A stretch of 64,000 nt of DNA from Gadus chalcogrammus (taxonomy: Eukaryota; Chordata; Actinopteri; Gadiformes; Gadidae). Below are positions 25,907 to 51,409 of this stretch, piece after piece. A model generated the notes under the pieces. The model had not been told where the DNA came from and searched no databases. It saw only the letters and a program-made list of their open reading frames with translations. Numbering within the stretch: the stretch's first letter is position 1; every line of letters starts with the position of its first letter. A program made the translations under genes and the position numbers. The stretch lies in assembly GCF_026213295.1 (NCBI RefSeq), contig NC_079419.1, forward strand, positions 8,519,037-8,583,036. The letters run 5' to 3'.

Positions 25907-25948
25907 CTCCCTGAACATTGACCAATGAGGGAGCGTTGTTGTGCTCAC
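25907..25948 (-). other. Candidate 42-nt non-coding exon (minus strand)
   Basis: On the minus strand a pyrimidine tract (CTTTTTGTTCCCC) ends in AAACAG at 25949-25950. Forty-two bases later comes GGGAG|GTAAGG, a strong donor (GT at 25906-25905). The first bases of the segment, GTGAGC, could themselves act as a donor for a longer upstream exon. There is no ATG with a good frame, so it would be 5' UTR. It lies on the strand and side expected for an upstream exon of the signal-peptide gene. Splice-like pairs also occur by chance in 50 kb, so confidence is low. Confidence 0.25.
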
Positions 25949-28900
25949 CTGTTTGGGGAACAAAAAGATGACCAAGGTGCGCACGTGATTTGATGTTTTC
26001 ATTAAATGAAAAGGGATAACAAACTGGCTGACCTGTTTAATAGCTGCCGTGAGTGAATGTATGTCAAAATAGCATTATTTACTCTTTACACTAAGAAAGG
26101 TTTAGTTTATTAAATTGTGTTGCATAATCCACCAGAGTAATAATAATAATATAAATTGAAATTAATCAAAAACTTATAATTTAATAATTATGGAAAACAT
26201 GCAACATGCATAGCCCCTTACTAAACAAACCACTAAAATGGGACAACAAACAATAAAACATAGCAAATAAATCAGATTCTCATTTGGGTTAAATTTATGT
26301 GACCTTGAAAAGATTCAACTCAAAGCAAACTGTGTCAATTAAGTTAATGTTAAGGGGAAAACATGTTCCACGGCTAATGCAAACACTCCAACTATAATCT
26401 CACTCTGAAGAAAAATGTAAGAAAAAATGCAGCAAAAAAAGAAGGAACCGAAAAAAAATCATCATTCTTTGAGTAGCAAAGCATGACGGTACACGCAGCT
26501 CGCAAACACACTGGTTCTCATTCCCCTCTGGTCAAACTCTGCTAGCCACCGAGCTAATCATCCACAACAGATGTTCAGAAATGTTCACTCGGATTTATGA
26601 CGGCGCTCAGAGGAACAGCCAAGTCAGCCTCTGCAGAGTTTTTTTCCATCTCCTGTCCTCTGTCCTACAAGGACGTGGGATTGCTGCGAGTGAGGATGTC
26701 AGCACTACCATTCTTCCTCACCCTCCTCCCCCCCGGAACATTCCCTCATTCACAGAGTCTCCCCAATCCGAGACCGCAGTGTCGTTATGGATCACGGACA
26801 CCCCTGGACCATGCGGAGAGCCTCACTCATTTATACCAGTACTAATGTGTGGACCGCAGCTCGTGCAGCCAAGAATTCCCCCATGGCACCACGCTCCAAA
26901 AAGCTGTTTGGATTTGAGGGGTTGAGGGTTTTCTGAATACAATTTGAAAAATGATATTGCCGTGCTGTCATTGCAGTGTGTGACTTCGACGTGTGAGGTT
27001 TATTTATACGATACATGATGCAATTATCCACATGAATTATAACCTTATTATTCAAGCACAAATGTCTTTTAATGTGTACTCCACTGCGGTTATTAATGTT
27101 AAATGAATTAAAACAAATAGACGGATTCATCGAAAGTCAATCAAAACAACAACAAGGGGCTCTTTAAAAAGTAACTAAATGTAACAATGAACAACAAAGT
27201 TTCAGTGGTGCCGGGGGCCAACTGAGAGTACAATGTGCTAAAGTGTCTTCTAGAACAAATCCCTGTTGAAGGAAATTGCAGACTGCAAGGACCCCAACCT
27301 TTCCATTTGTTGTTAACAATGAGAGACAGCCTAGTTTTACTAGGGGCTGTGAACAAGCTGTGCATACACTTCTCAGTGAGCAACATTTCAGTGCATTTCC
27401 TTTTGAGCTTTGAACAAATGCAATGTGGGTCATCTGATTAAAAAATAAAAAGCTTTAATTTAGATGCCCTAAAAATATGACTGCTTCCGCTGTGCGTCTT
27501 ACAAAAAGAAACTCTGTAAATTGAGGGTTCCCCAAATAAACTAATTTTGCACAGAATAGTGTTGAAGTTCGGTCAAACTCTTTCTTGAGAATAATCATCA
27601 CATCTTGAACTACAACTCATATAGTGAAGATAATGTTTCTGCGACACTGTTGTTACATTACTTGTACAACATATACTTAAGCAACAACAGGCTAACACAA
27701 CAAAAGGTGAGTATATTGAAAGTACTTCAAGTTTGAATACCTTGTCTATTCCTGTCATTATGCTCTACTCTGTTCTTCTACTCTGCAGTTTAGCTCTGAC
27801 GTGGACATTTGTGGGATAAATATAGTGTTACTTTATCCTCAATGTCACACTCGTGTAAGGGTAAATAATTAAAGAGACAAAATTATAGTTGCTCTGTGGT
27901 GAAAGACAAATATTGACGGCACTGTAGAAACAACACGTGACAAACAAATCTCTACTTTATCGGAAAGGCCAAACCCTTGAGTCAATCCAGCATTTGATCC
28001 AATGGATGGATTAAAACCTTTGCTTTGAGTGAGATTTTGGAGCTCAGGAAGTCTTACAATTTATCGTTGGCCCCTCCCCCTTGATCATAAGGTAGCGTCC
28101 TCTGGGGGAGAGGGTTGCCTTATACGATTAAAAACCAAAGATCTCCAACCCTCTCTCTCCAGGGCCGCCGTTCTCGCACACTCTCCCCCTTAAAGAGGCT
28201 GTATGCAGACATGAAAACACCCGTCAGGAAGTCTGTGAATTTATAACATTGTGACACTCACCCATCCCCCCCCCCCCCCAGATCCTTTCATTGCATTTCT
28301 AAAGGCTGACAACCCCCTCATTGCTCCTCCTCTTGGCGTGAGGGAATCACACCCCTCCCGTATTTGTGTGCAAACAATACCCCCGGACGCAGATTCAAGG
28401 TACCTTTTCCCTTTGTTTTGCTAAGGTTTCTTTGGTCTCTGGAGGCGTACCGTGGGTCTCTTTGTGCGAGTGTGTGTCGATTTGCATGTGTGTAACCCGT
28501 CAGGCGATTCCTCAGGTTAGCGAGAGGTGAGCGGCAACACCTGGCTGAGTCCAAAAACTCACAGCCCGCCTCCGCTAGAGAGCGTGACTAACCAATCAGT
28601 GCGAACACGCTCAGCGCCTAGTGCACCGTCAAAACAAGAACCGTGATGTGTAATGAGCCTGGGATAAAGTTTAACTTGTTCGAGAAAGGAGTGTCTGCGG
28701 TTGTTTGACTTCAAGGAAAAAAAAAAAAAAAAGGACGGATGAAAAATAAATTGAGGCTTACTGATTGGGGATGGGGGGTGGGGAGGGGAGAGGCTCATAT
28801 CATTATATGGTTTAATTGGCTGGTATCAAAGTGTTATTAAAAATAACAGCACCAGACTTCACAGAGTTATCGCATGAAAACAGGGCCCTTTCCTAACGCT

Positions 28901-31040
28901 GTGTGTCTGTATCCTTGCAAAGAGGGTCACTGATAAAAACAGCTCTGGCAGCGCGCTGCTGTGAAAATGCTGACCTGGGATGTAAACAGTGAGTTGTGAA
29001 AGTCAGTACGCTGCTGGTAATGGGCTTTTAAGACTAGCACTCTGTCATCATGTCTAAACGCACAGCTGGACAGCACCTGTTAGGCTAGATTCCTCAGCCC
29101 AATGCACAGTTCATCCCAGCTTGGCCACTGCTTTTGTATGAGAAACGCCTGCTTAACCCGGGAATCACAACAGTGGTCTGTATTAACCCGAGAATCACAC
29201 ACATTATACCTACATAAGACTTTCTTATAGAAAATGAGCGTTCCAGCATCATTGAACTGACATTTGTTTTTTTCCTCCCATAGTCTCGAAAAGAAACGCA
29301 TGGCTTTTGACACAGTTTAGAAGCCTAAGCAGCAAAAAGATAAGACAATTCCTTTCTGAACGACTGAACCGTTGAACTGATACGGTTTGAGACACGCTAC
29401 CGTGGTTTACCACCGCCTCCTGGGGCTGCGAGTAGTTAAAGAAAGCAGCAATCAGTGTAAAATACTTTCTGACCCCGGTCTGGGGCCGAGAACAATAAAC
29501 AATGGCAGCATTTGTGCCCAATAGATCCTCGGTTGCCATGTCGCAACTTACTTCTCTGTTTAAATGAATGGTTTTAAGCACCCGGGGGAGGGGGATGTGT
29601 TTGCCTTGCTAACGGCTTTATCTGAAAGTCAAAGTGAAATGAATGAAAATGCCAAACAGCCCATAAACACAGCGCCCCCGTGCAACACTTGAGACCATCA
29701 GGGGCACACACTCGTTCCTGAATGTTTCTCAGGAACATCTGCAGATAACTGAGGCCTCGGCGGCCGGGAGGGAGGAGGCGGCACATGACTACAGGAGGCA
29801 CACCATGACAAAGAAGAAAAAAAAAAAAAAAAAAGGACACTGGGACTAACCCTAACCCTAAGACTGGCTTCAGTCTGCTGACCTTCAGCGGGCTAACCTG
29901 CCTTGTGTGTCTGTGAATGTGTGTGTGTGGGGACGGAAAAAATACATAACTTTGGATTATCGTTAGGTTTTCCGATACTAATATAAAACATAATTAAAGG
30001 AGATAGATTTCTACAGTGTTTGAACCACAAAACTACAATATCGTTTTGTATGCATGATTGCTGCATGGGCTTTCAGATCCGCTCATCGGTCCGAGCCGAT
30101 TACCACAAAGCTTTAATGTAGCCTAAAAAGGCACAGGGCTTCTTTAGTCGGAAAGTAGAAAATGACTTCCAATTATCACAAAGCAAATACTTTTTAGGCG
30201 GTTTGATCGATGTCAAAGGTTGTGATGAAAATGCACGAAAGGACTAGCGCCATCAACCCTAAGATAAATCACACAGGCGCTATTGTGGTTGATTTGTGGT
30301 TGAATAAACATCGCTATCTGTTCTGTTCATGTTTATTTGACTCCCAAACCGTTATTAGTAGGCAGGGCTTTTTGGCTTGATTTGGCCTGGTTTAAACATT
30401 GAAATAGCTGCTTAATACCTTCAGTATTAACCCCATATAAAACCATTAACCACACCCACCCCACCACTTGATACAACCTCTTATTTCCATGGCCCCAACT
30501 GCCTAGCCAGCCACTGGACAACAGTTGAAATTGTACTGAAATAAAAGTAGTTGAATAGTGTTCTTAGATCAAAACTAAAGAAGGCTAGTCCCTTCATCCA
30601 TGCTTGACCAGACACATTTTTCCATTTTGAGGATGCTACCATTACCTCAACTTAAGCATTGACGTGAAGCGTTCTCAAACTGAGGTATGTCTCTTTATTT
30701 GGATTTTATCCCTGGGATTTCACTGGGTTATTCGTAGGAAATAGGACCAAACCTTCCATCTGCAATCGAGAGTAAGCATGTTTTTCTTTGTTAGATAAAG
30801 CATTTCGAATCCGGGATTGAGATCTGAATACCTAGCCAATGAATAGCTGAATATTCAAATATTTAGGCTAAGGACTAGTGTGAGCGTGAATGTGTGTGTA
30901 TGTGTGGGCGTGCGACTGTGTTTGCCCGCGTCTGTCTGCATGCATATCGGTACTACACGTGTGCCTGAGTGGGTTGGTTGACGCAAAGACGCATAAGGAT
31001 AAAAAGAAAAACAAATCGAGTGGGTGTGAGATGAAGGGGT
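25949..31040. other. Non-coding DNA, nothing recognised as a gene
   Basis: AT-rich sequence with A/C homopolymers (C run 28267-28279; A runs 28717-28732 and 29817-29834), a CCAAT-containing GC-richer patch around 28500-28620, and a short telomere-like CCCTAA run at 29846-29861. No supported exon. Confidence 0.5.
29817..29861. repeat. A18 run and short telomere-like CCCTAA repeat
   Basis: Eighteen A residues at 29817-29834, then CTAACCCTAACCCTAA at 29846-29861. That is under three telomere units, which is too short to argue for a fusion or an interstitial telomere. Confidence 0.8.
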
Positions 31041-31440
31041 AAGACGGCACCACCAGGCCTTCGCCGCCCCCGCCCTCCAGGAAGAACCCAAACACACGGG
31101 CGCTCTCCATTACACCGTGGCCTTTGACGAGTGGCGGGGTACACTCGGCCTCGGCGGGGGAACGGCGTGGGGGAACGGCGCGGGCATGCCGGCGAATGCG
31201 TGAGACAAATCATTTTTATCCAGGACCCCGGCGGGTATTGACAAACCGGGGATGCATTTAGATAGCCCAATTAAAATGGGGAAATGAAGCGACGTGGAGG
31301 CACTTTACGGCGTCGGGCCCTCCCCACCCCGCTGAACACCCCGCACGCTGCTGCCCCCCCCCCCCCCCCCAGAAAACACACCCCCTCCCCTCCGCGAACC
31401 TCCCGAGAGACCCCCCCTTACATGCAGGGGGTCGCAGCAG
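31041..31440. other. GC- and CpG-rich patch with a poly-C tract
   Basis: Repeated CGCC, GGCG and CGGC tracts and two near-copies of GGGGGAACGGCG (31156-31180), followed by a C17 run at 31354-31370. It may be a CpG island or part of the promoter-like region ending at 31505. The frames across it are GC-driven. Confidence 0.4.
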
Positions 31441-31471
31441 TGCAGGCGTAGAGGGGCAGGGAGGAGAGCGA

Positions 31472-31505
31472 GGGGAAGGGAAGGGGGTTGGCTGGGTATA
31501 AAAGG
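31472..31505 (+). promoter_or_regulatory. G-quadruplex motif abutting a TATA box (plus strand)
   Basis: Four G-runs (31472-31475, 31478-31480, 31483-31487 and 31494-31496) with loops of at most 6 bases meet the usual G3+N1-7 quadruplex rule. They run directly into TATAAAAGG at 31497-31505. With the GC-rich sequence just upstream this resembles a core promoter, with a start predicted near 31530. No recognisable ORF follows; the first ATG opens only about 21 codons. It could drive a non-coding transcript, antisense to the presumed host gene. Confidence 0.35.
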
Positions 31506-31792
31506 TAGCTTGGAGGCAGAAATATGCAATAAGGAGGCAGTAATGTTTTCTAAATATCCAGTAGCATGCCATCCATTATCGTTAGACGAGGCATGGGCTT
31601 GTTTGTAGTGAGACTGCCAGCTGGGAGGGTCTTTATGGAGCAGGGTGGAGGAGCAGGGAGCCAGAGGAGGAGTGGTCTTCTGCGGGGAACTTCTCCCCAG
31701 AACTCAGAGCCACATCAAAGGCTGAGTTAGCAATCATTCCCAAGGACAATGGAACCATCTATCCAAGCATGTCTTAGTGGGTGACCTTCTGC

Positions 31793-31870
31793 GTCCTTTC
31801 TCCCTCCCTCCCTCCCTCGCTCGCTCTCCCTTACTCCCACTCTCTCAGTCTCTCCGCCTCTCTCCAGTCT
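31793..31870. repeat. CT-rich simple sequence including (CTCC)n
   Basis: Four CTCC-type units (31802-31818) merge into longer CT-rich simple DNA. Confidence 0.8.
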
Positions 31871-32261
31871 GCCCATGTTAAGCAGAGGGGTTGAATTCCT
31901 CTCTCTCTTCTCACATCTCCCACCGGTCTAATTGTCAAACCTTTGTCATCTCGATCAATGAGATTGATGTCAGGTGTGTTTATGGACAGATGGCTGCCCC
32001 ACCACACTGCAGCTCAACTAATCCCAATCACTGCATTCCTTCAGGTTTACCAATAGCCCAGAAGAACAGGATTTAAGGATGGCCCTTCTTAAACCAGCCA
32101 ACAAATTGGACGGGACCACTTCTAAACGCATTGACATTTAGATTATGCATTAAACAACTTTAAATGAAAATGATACAAACAGAATAACCCTGATCATAAA
32201 GGGGTAAGCCGCAGAAAGAGCCAGTCGAAACCGACTGCAGTGCTATATATCAAATAGGAAA

Positions 32262-45235
<12,974 letters not shown>

Positions 45236-45850
45236 TTTAATAACCCAGATGGAATGACATTAGCATTAGCAGCAAACATTTGTTTTTAATTAACATCTGT
45301 GACCAAAAAACTAATTATCAGGGATTAAAGCCAATGAGAGTATAGGATAATTGGCAAGTTGAAAGGTTTGCCTTCCTTTTAAACTTGGCCACATAAAAGC
45401 ATGGCCTTATCTGGCAAGCTTATTAGCCCATTAATTCAAATCCACCGATGGTTATGCATAAAATTGCAGCGTCTTTTTGTTCTAATTCATTTTTGGGCAT
45501 ATGATGATGGCAGTCCCGGTTACCTTTGAAGCTACAGGCTTTGAATGATTGCTTATCTACTGGCACAACAGGTCAGGTTGTGGCCCTAATCAATAGGGCG
45601 CCATCTCTTCCCTCCAACAGTAATCGCATTGAAATGCTCCATGGGCTTGTAGCAGGAAGTACACACAGTCCTTGACCATGATGCGCTGCTTAAAATGCAA
45701 ATGAAACCCTTGGATAATGGGATAAGTCAGCTGTGAATATGCAGACCCCCACAAATTATTTTTTGCTTATCTTATGAATCATTTTCATTTGTGGGCATTT
45801 TAGAGGGCTTGTTCCCCCTGAAAACAAGATAAGGAGGTCTAGCTGGGATG
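45236..45850. promoter_or_regulatory. Candidate conserved regulatory element
   Basis: Complex, repeat-free AT-rich sequence dense in developmental factor sites: TAATTA at 45287-45292 and 45312-45317, an exact POU octamer ATGCAAAT at 45695-45702, and several ATTA and GATA cores. Vertebrate intronic enhancers of developmental genes often look like this. Conservation cannot be judged from a single sequence, so this is inference from composition and motif density. Confidence 0.25.
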
Positions 45851-48800
45851 GAATTACAAACTACCTCCATTTTAGGGCTGCATTTCACAGTCACTCAAGG
45901 CTGTACGGCTTGTGCCCCTTTGTGTAACCCTTCTCAAGCTCCAGACCATTAAATGAACTCACTAGTGTAAGCTTTCCTCAACCAACACAATTGGACCAAA
46001 TAGATCACTTGCAGAGTTTTATCTAAAATCCAGTCTATTAAACGTGTTAATTATCTATTTAAATAAAACAATTGTACTAATTGATTCCTCTAGTGGGGTA
46101 GACAACATGCTGGTCAAGTTATTGGATTGAAGTTTTGGATGTAAAAGGTAGAGATTATATAAAACTTGAAGTGAGTAGCATGTTTTGTCCCTGCCAGTGG
46201 GCTAGAAGTTACCTTACATCCTTAATAATTCCAGCAAAAATGCAAACTGATGGTGAACATAATTTAATTGGATTTTGCAACTTTGAATCAGAGGTTGTTT
46301 AAGAGGAAGGAATATGGAATTAAGGTTAAAATAAAGTAAGCATTATAAGCAAGTTGGTTTCTTTCCACTTTCAACTAACATCTTTTGAGCTCTTAACAAC
46401 CAGACCTCCCAGTTGCCTTATTTGGGGACAGAGTACAAGATAATCAGGATGATTCAGAATAGACAATGCCAACAATCGGTGGGTAGAAGTTGGTCAGGGG
46501 ATAGTAATGGCTGAGATTCGGTGCTGATTATCTTTTTTAGATTCAATCAGATTCAGAAACCTTTGACCTACTCGAAAATTCGTAAGGACAGCACCGATTA
46601 TATTAATCCAGACAAAATCACTCCAGCCATTTTCAAATCATGTAGTATGGTTTGTTCAGCAATATGATTCAAGAACGCAGATTTCAAATAGAAAAATGTT
46701 TTTGTTTTTTTAATGCGACGTAGTAGTATCTTAATATTAAACCATAAAACCTATCAATCCAAGATGGGCAGCGGTTCATTTTGATTCTCGGCAAAGAGAG
46801 AGGGTATGGGTACAATACACCCACTATGTAGATAGGGCTCAATGTAAAGTGACAAAAACACAGCTCCCATTTTTATGGGATTATACACCAATTAAAATCT
46901 AAATATTATTTTCCATTCCTGCCAATGTCCATCCATTAGATGCTACAAAATTCTAAACATTGAGCCTTGAACTGAGATCTCTCCTTTCCATCTCTTTAAG
47001 TGAAATCTTTCAGTAACCCTGGATGTATCGATTTGAACCGTTGTTTGTTTACATTCATGAATGACTGACTCATGAATCTCACCTGAGTTTATAGAGATTT
47101 GCGGTTTTGAGAGTATGGAATAAGGGAATCGCTCAACGGTGTGCAATTTTTTTTTACTTATGTGTGTGGTTTCTTAAGAGTTTTAAAATGGTATAGTCCG
47201 ACCGCAACATCATATACAAACACATCACAACATAGGCCTATCAACCAGCCACTAACTAAGCCACTGTCAAATCACTTTCACTGACCAAGTCAAATATTGA
47301 ATATTTAAAAGCATCAGTATGTACGTTGCTTGGGTTTTGCTGTTGGAACATATTTCTAATTTAACACCATAAAAAGGGCAGCATACATAGCATGACTTTA
47401 CATTTTTTTGTTTGTTCCTTTATGCAAACCAATTAAATTACTGCATTCAGAAATACTGATAATCTTTTCACACATGGCACATTTGATCCCACTCTGACAT
47501 TTTAATTTATCCTGTGACGCATGTTTGAAACAAAACAAATCCCAAACAGTGGCCCACTGCGATGCATACATTATTTCTCTCATCACGCTACACTGTATGG
47601 GTGTACATCCTTTGGCTCATCACATTACCAACACAACGGCATACGTTTGACGAAGGCTAATCCATTTATGGAAGATATTCTCCTGCCTCATCCCTTTTTA
47701 ATTAATTTACGTATACGCAGACTTGTTATGCAAAGGATTAGGGATTTTAACCTGCGAGTTCTTTAAGCTAACATCACACGAGGCACATTAACACAGGAGG
47801 TCTGAACCGCTAGGCCAAGCACACGGAGAGGAGAGAAAAAAGTCAGAGCTAGGCCCTAATCAACATGCACCGACGGGAGGCCGGGCGAGTCTGAGTCAAG
47901 CTCCCAACCCGCTAGATAGGGATCTGTCTGACATGTAGCCTTTGAAATAATCCACTTGTAAGTACACCATTTAGAACCATTACCATCCAGCTTGGGAAAA
48001 AAAACAAAACCGTCTTCTGACAGAGACAGGACGGGAATGTCAAGAAGATGGAGCATAGTTTGGACATGGTGCAATGGTTTCCGACACCGGTGAGCAGCTC
48101 CTCCAGCCATGTAAAAGCAATACAACTTGGGGCATGTCGACTGGGAATTCAGAGATTGTCATATGAATTCAATGAATGTAATTCCCTAGTACTGTCTTCA
48201 TACTTGCAAATAATTCCTTCTCAAATTGGGTTGCTAGAAAACGACATTTGAAATATCAGATATTGAGCATTATGGCATTTGCAAGCGAAGCTCAAATAGC
48301 CAAAGAGCAAATGTGAACGATCGTCTAGAATCTTTCGGGAGCCCCTTCTAGCAGGCCGTGAACTTTTCGACTTCCAGTAGCTCTTATATAACTGTATTTT
48401 TTTTCCTAATGGGAACTGCAATACGAGAAGCAGGCGATGTTGGCTAAAGAATTCCCTTTCAGTTTATATTTGAAACGCTCCAAGACACAAGTCAAATCCG
48501 GTTTACACAAGCCTGTCTTGACTTCTGATATTCCCACCCTTGTTGGTGCATTTCATTGCACTACCATTTCCTCTGTGTAAAAATAATAATTCAGAAATAC
48601 TATCACAGAAAGGTACGCCGGACGAACATAAGCATAATTATGTGCATTCTTACAGTAATTATTCTAACTTTAAATATTTAGGTTGGAATAAGACATAGAT
48701 TAATACATTTATAATGGAATTTGGAGTTCATAAGCATGGCTGCGTATGATTTATTGGTAGCCTAATTAAGTTTAGATGCAATGTTAAGTTTTGGTACGGG

Positions 48801-51268
48801 AGAAGAAGATGAGGATTTGAGGAAGCCAAGCCCCATATACAGTATGATTAGCTGTAAGTGTTAAGATTATTTTAGGGTTTGGACGTTGAAACCTACTCTC
48901 CACCACAACTGTAGGTCTGGTCTGACAATGTAGCAAAACAAATACAACTGTTAAGTTATATGATTAATTTTTACAGCATTTCACTCTTACATACTGTACT
49001 TTGTCAATTAATTACCCCATCTCAAAGGTAATTCAGAAAAAATAGAAAAGTGCTGCGCCCAATGTTCAGTTAAGTAGAGGATATATTGCTGGGCAGCAGA
49101 AAGATAAGGAAAAAAACAAAACAATGTGTTTTCTTAATACTTAAATACCCGGAAGAGCTTAGATGCTGTGTTTCAGAGAGGAGAGGAGGATTTGCTCCGC
49201 TAAGATTCCAAGATTAAAAAGAACAGAGGCAATTTCTATATATTTGTGACAGCAGCTAGTACTTCAAGTCACGGATAAGGTCCATATCTATATATAGAGA
49301 GGCCTATTCCCTCTGACAATGAAAGATAAAGGTGGGAAAATTGCCTATCCTTGTGCTTGACATGGCAAGAACAATGGGCTGCTCCACAACTTTGCTGTCA
49401 TACATTTTGTTCACGCTTTTTTTTTTTCTCTTTAACAAATACACAAATAAAGTTGTGCAAAAAAAACAACACAATGACGGTGGTGGAGTTGTGGTGGGTG
49501 AATGGAGGAGGGAGATACGTAGCGAGTGGGGAGAGGGGTTTGCTCATACCTACACTGCAGAGGGTGTCTGACTGTTCACTGCATCTTGTGCTATAAATCA
49601 GTGCCTTGGTCAACCTGGCCAAAAGCATTTTCAAACCCATTTGCTGGGGATAATGCCAGCTATTCCTCCTAGCCCCAGGGACGGCAGAGCAAGTCTCATG
49701 AATCAGGGCCCTCTTAGGAGGAGATGCTTGGAAAGAACCTCACCTTGCTGTAACCACTGGCTCCTCTTGACTCCTCCTGGTGGGGCGCTAAAAGAGGGCT
49801 TTGGAGGGAAAGTGCCTGGATTGTGCCCAAGTTCTTAAATAAAAGGGCAAAATAAGAAGAACGTGATCACCTGAGGACCATGGTAGGAGAACCTACCCAA
49901 AATATAGTTCACTGAAAAAAGGCATCATACTTCATTAACTACACTATTTTGTTAAACCTGGCCATTTAAAATGGTAAAAGGCAGAAGCCAAGATAAGTTA
50001 TTTTGTCCAATAAATGGGTGCATATAGCAACTGAATTCTAACAGTCCCAAACCTAAAAGGTTAAGAGGTTTTTATTGCACTGGGTTTATCAATAGCTCAT
50101 CTATGGACTATCCAAATGGTTGTGAATCTAAATGGGGGACTGTAGTACCCAATCAATTAATTGAATATATTTTTAATTATACATGACACTGATGTTTAAT
50201 GTGCATTCATTAACTGATTGATAAAGTTATAGATGGTGAACAACGCTTCATTAATGAGAACTAAAAGCATGAACACTTGACATATTTGACTGGATTGTTT
50301 TTTCACCCTGAACATATGAATATGAAATGTGTGGGCATGCTAGCGAACAACAAGGTTTCACATCGTGTATCTTGGGAGCATCATATGCATAGTAAGTTTG
50401 TAACTGAATCACAATGGAAAAGGAGCAGCAGCCACAGCTGAAATGGTAATCATTCTCCTATTCAGGCATCATATACATTAAATATACATTATATATGAAA
50501 TTCATGATGGGAGAGTGACAAGATGCCCCCCTATAGTTATCCGAAAACTGTAAAATAGTGACAAATAGTGATATAGCATTACCTTCCGACTACAGAGGAG
50601 AAAAGACCCTAGTTGTTTGTGCTCTGCTACAATGTTTAACCTTGGAAAGTACTTATTGTGAGTCTGATGGATGCTGGTATCGTACAACCAACTGCTAGGT
50701 CATTTATATTACCGTAGTCTGTATACATATAGGATGGAGCAACTTATCACTGAGGTCACTTTACCCCACACCTGTACACCCAATTAAGAAGTCCTGGTGC
50801 TCCCTCGTTTCTCAAGACTTTAAATTTGAGAGGACATTAGAGTCTGGTTGAACTGCATTACACTATTAGGGGTCATCTTGACTTCACCCTATTGATTGAC
50901 AAATTTCTCTCATCAAATAATGGGTTATTCGGGGTACTCGCATGGAATGACTATATTCTACACTCAAATGTCAAGGGATGACATATGTAGGCTTATGAAT
51001 ATTGAAGCGTGTTGTTCTGCAATCGTGTTTGAAGCGACTTTTTCTTTTGGCTAGTAAATCACTTTTGGTAATCACTACTAGCACATTTTTGTGACAAGGA
51101 TGATTTTTTTAACTGCCAAATCTCGAGATGAATTCCATATACAACAGAAAATGTATAGCCTCTGCGGAGAATTCCATTCACATAATTGGTTCTCTGTGCC
51201 CAATTACAGTCTCTTAAGGCATCACAGAGTGAATCCTCATGCATTATTTCTACTCAATTTGCTAAAAC
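45851..51268. other. Non-coding DNA up to the Rex3 insertion site
   Basis: AT-rich unique sequence. No exon, RNA gene or repeat family is recognised. Numerous short frames are chance. Confidence 0.5.
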
Positions 51269-51277
51269 GATCTTGCT
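51269..51277. repeat. Left target-site duplication of Rex3
   Basis: GATCTTGCT, exactly repeated at 54635-54643 on the other side of the element. This marks the left boundary and shows insertion by target-primed reverse transcription. Confidence 0.85.
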
Positions 51278-51409
51278 GGAACCGTCACCTTATCGTGGTG
51301 GAGAGGTTTGCGTGTCCCTGTGAACCTGAGGGCTGTGTTGTCTGGAGCCTTGTGCTCCTGGTAGGGTCTCTCATGGCAGAGTGGTCTCAGGCGAGGGGCC
51401 AGACTAAGA

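Noticed and set aside
29846..29861. Interstitial telomere (CCCTAA)n
   Set aside because: Fewer than three units, compatible with chance.
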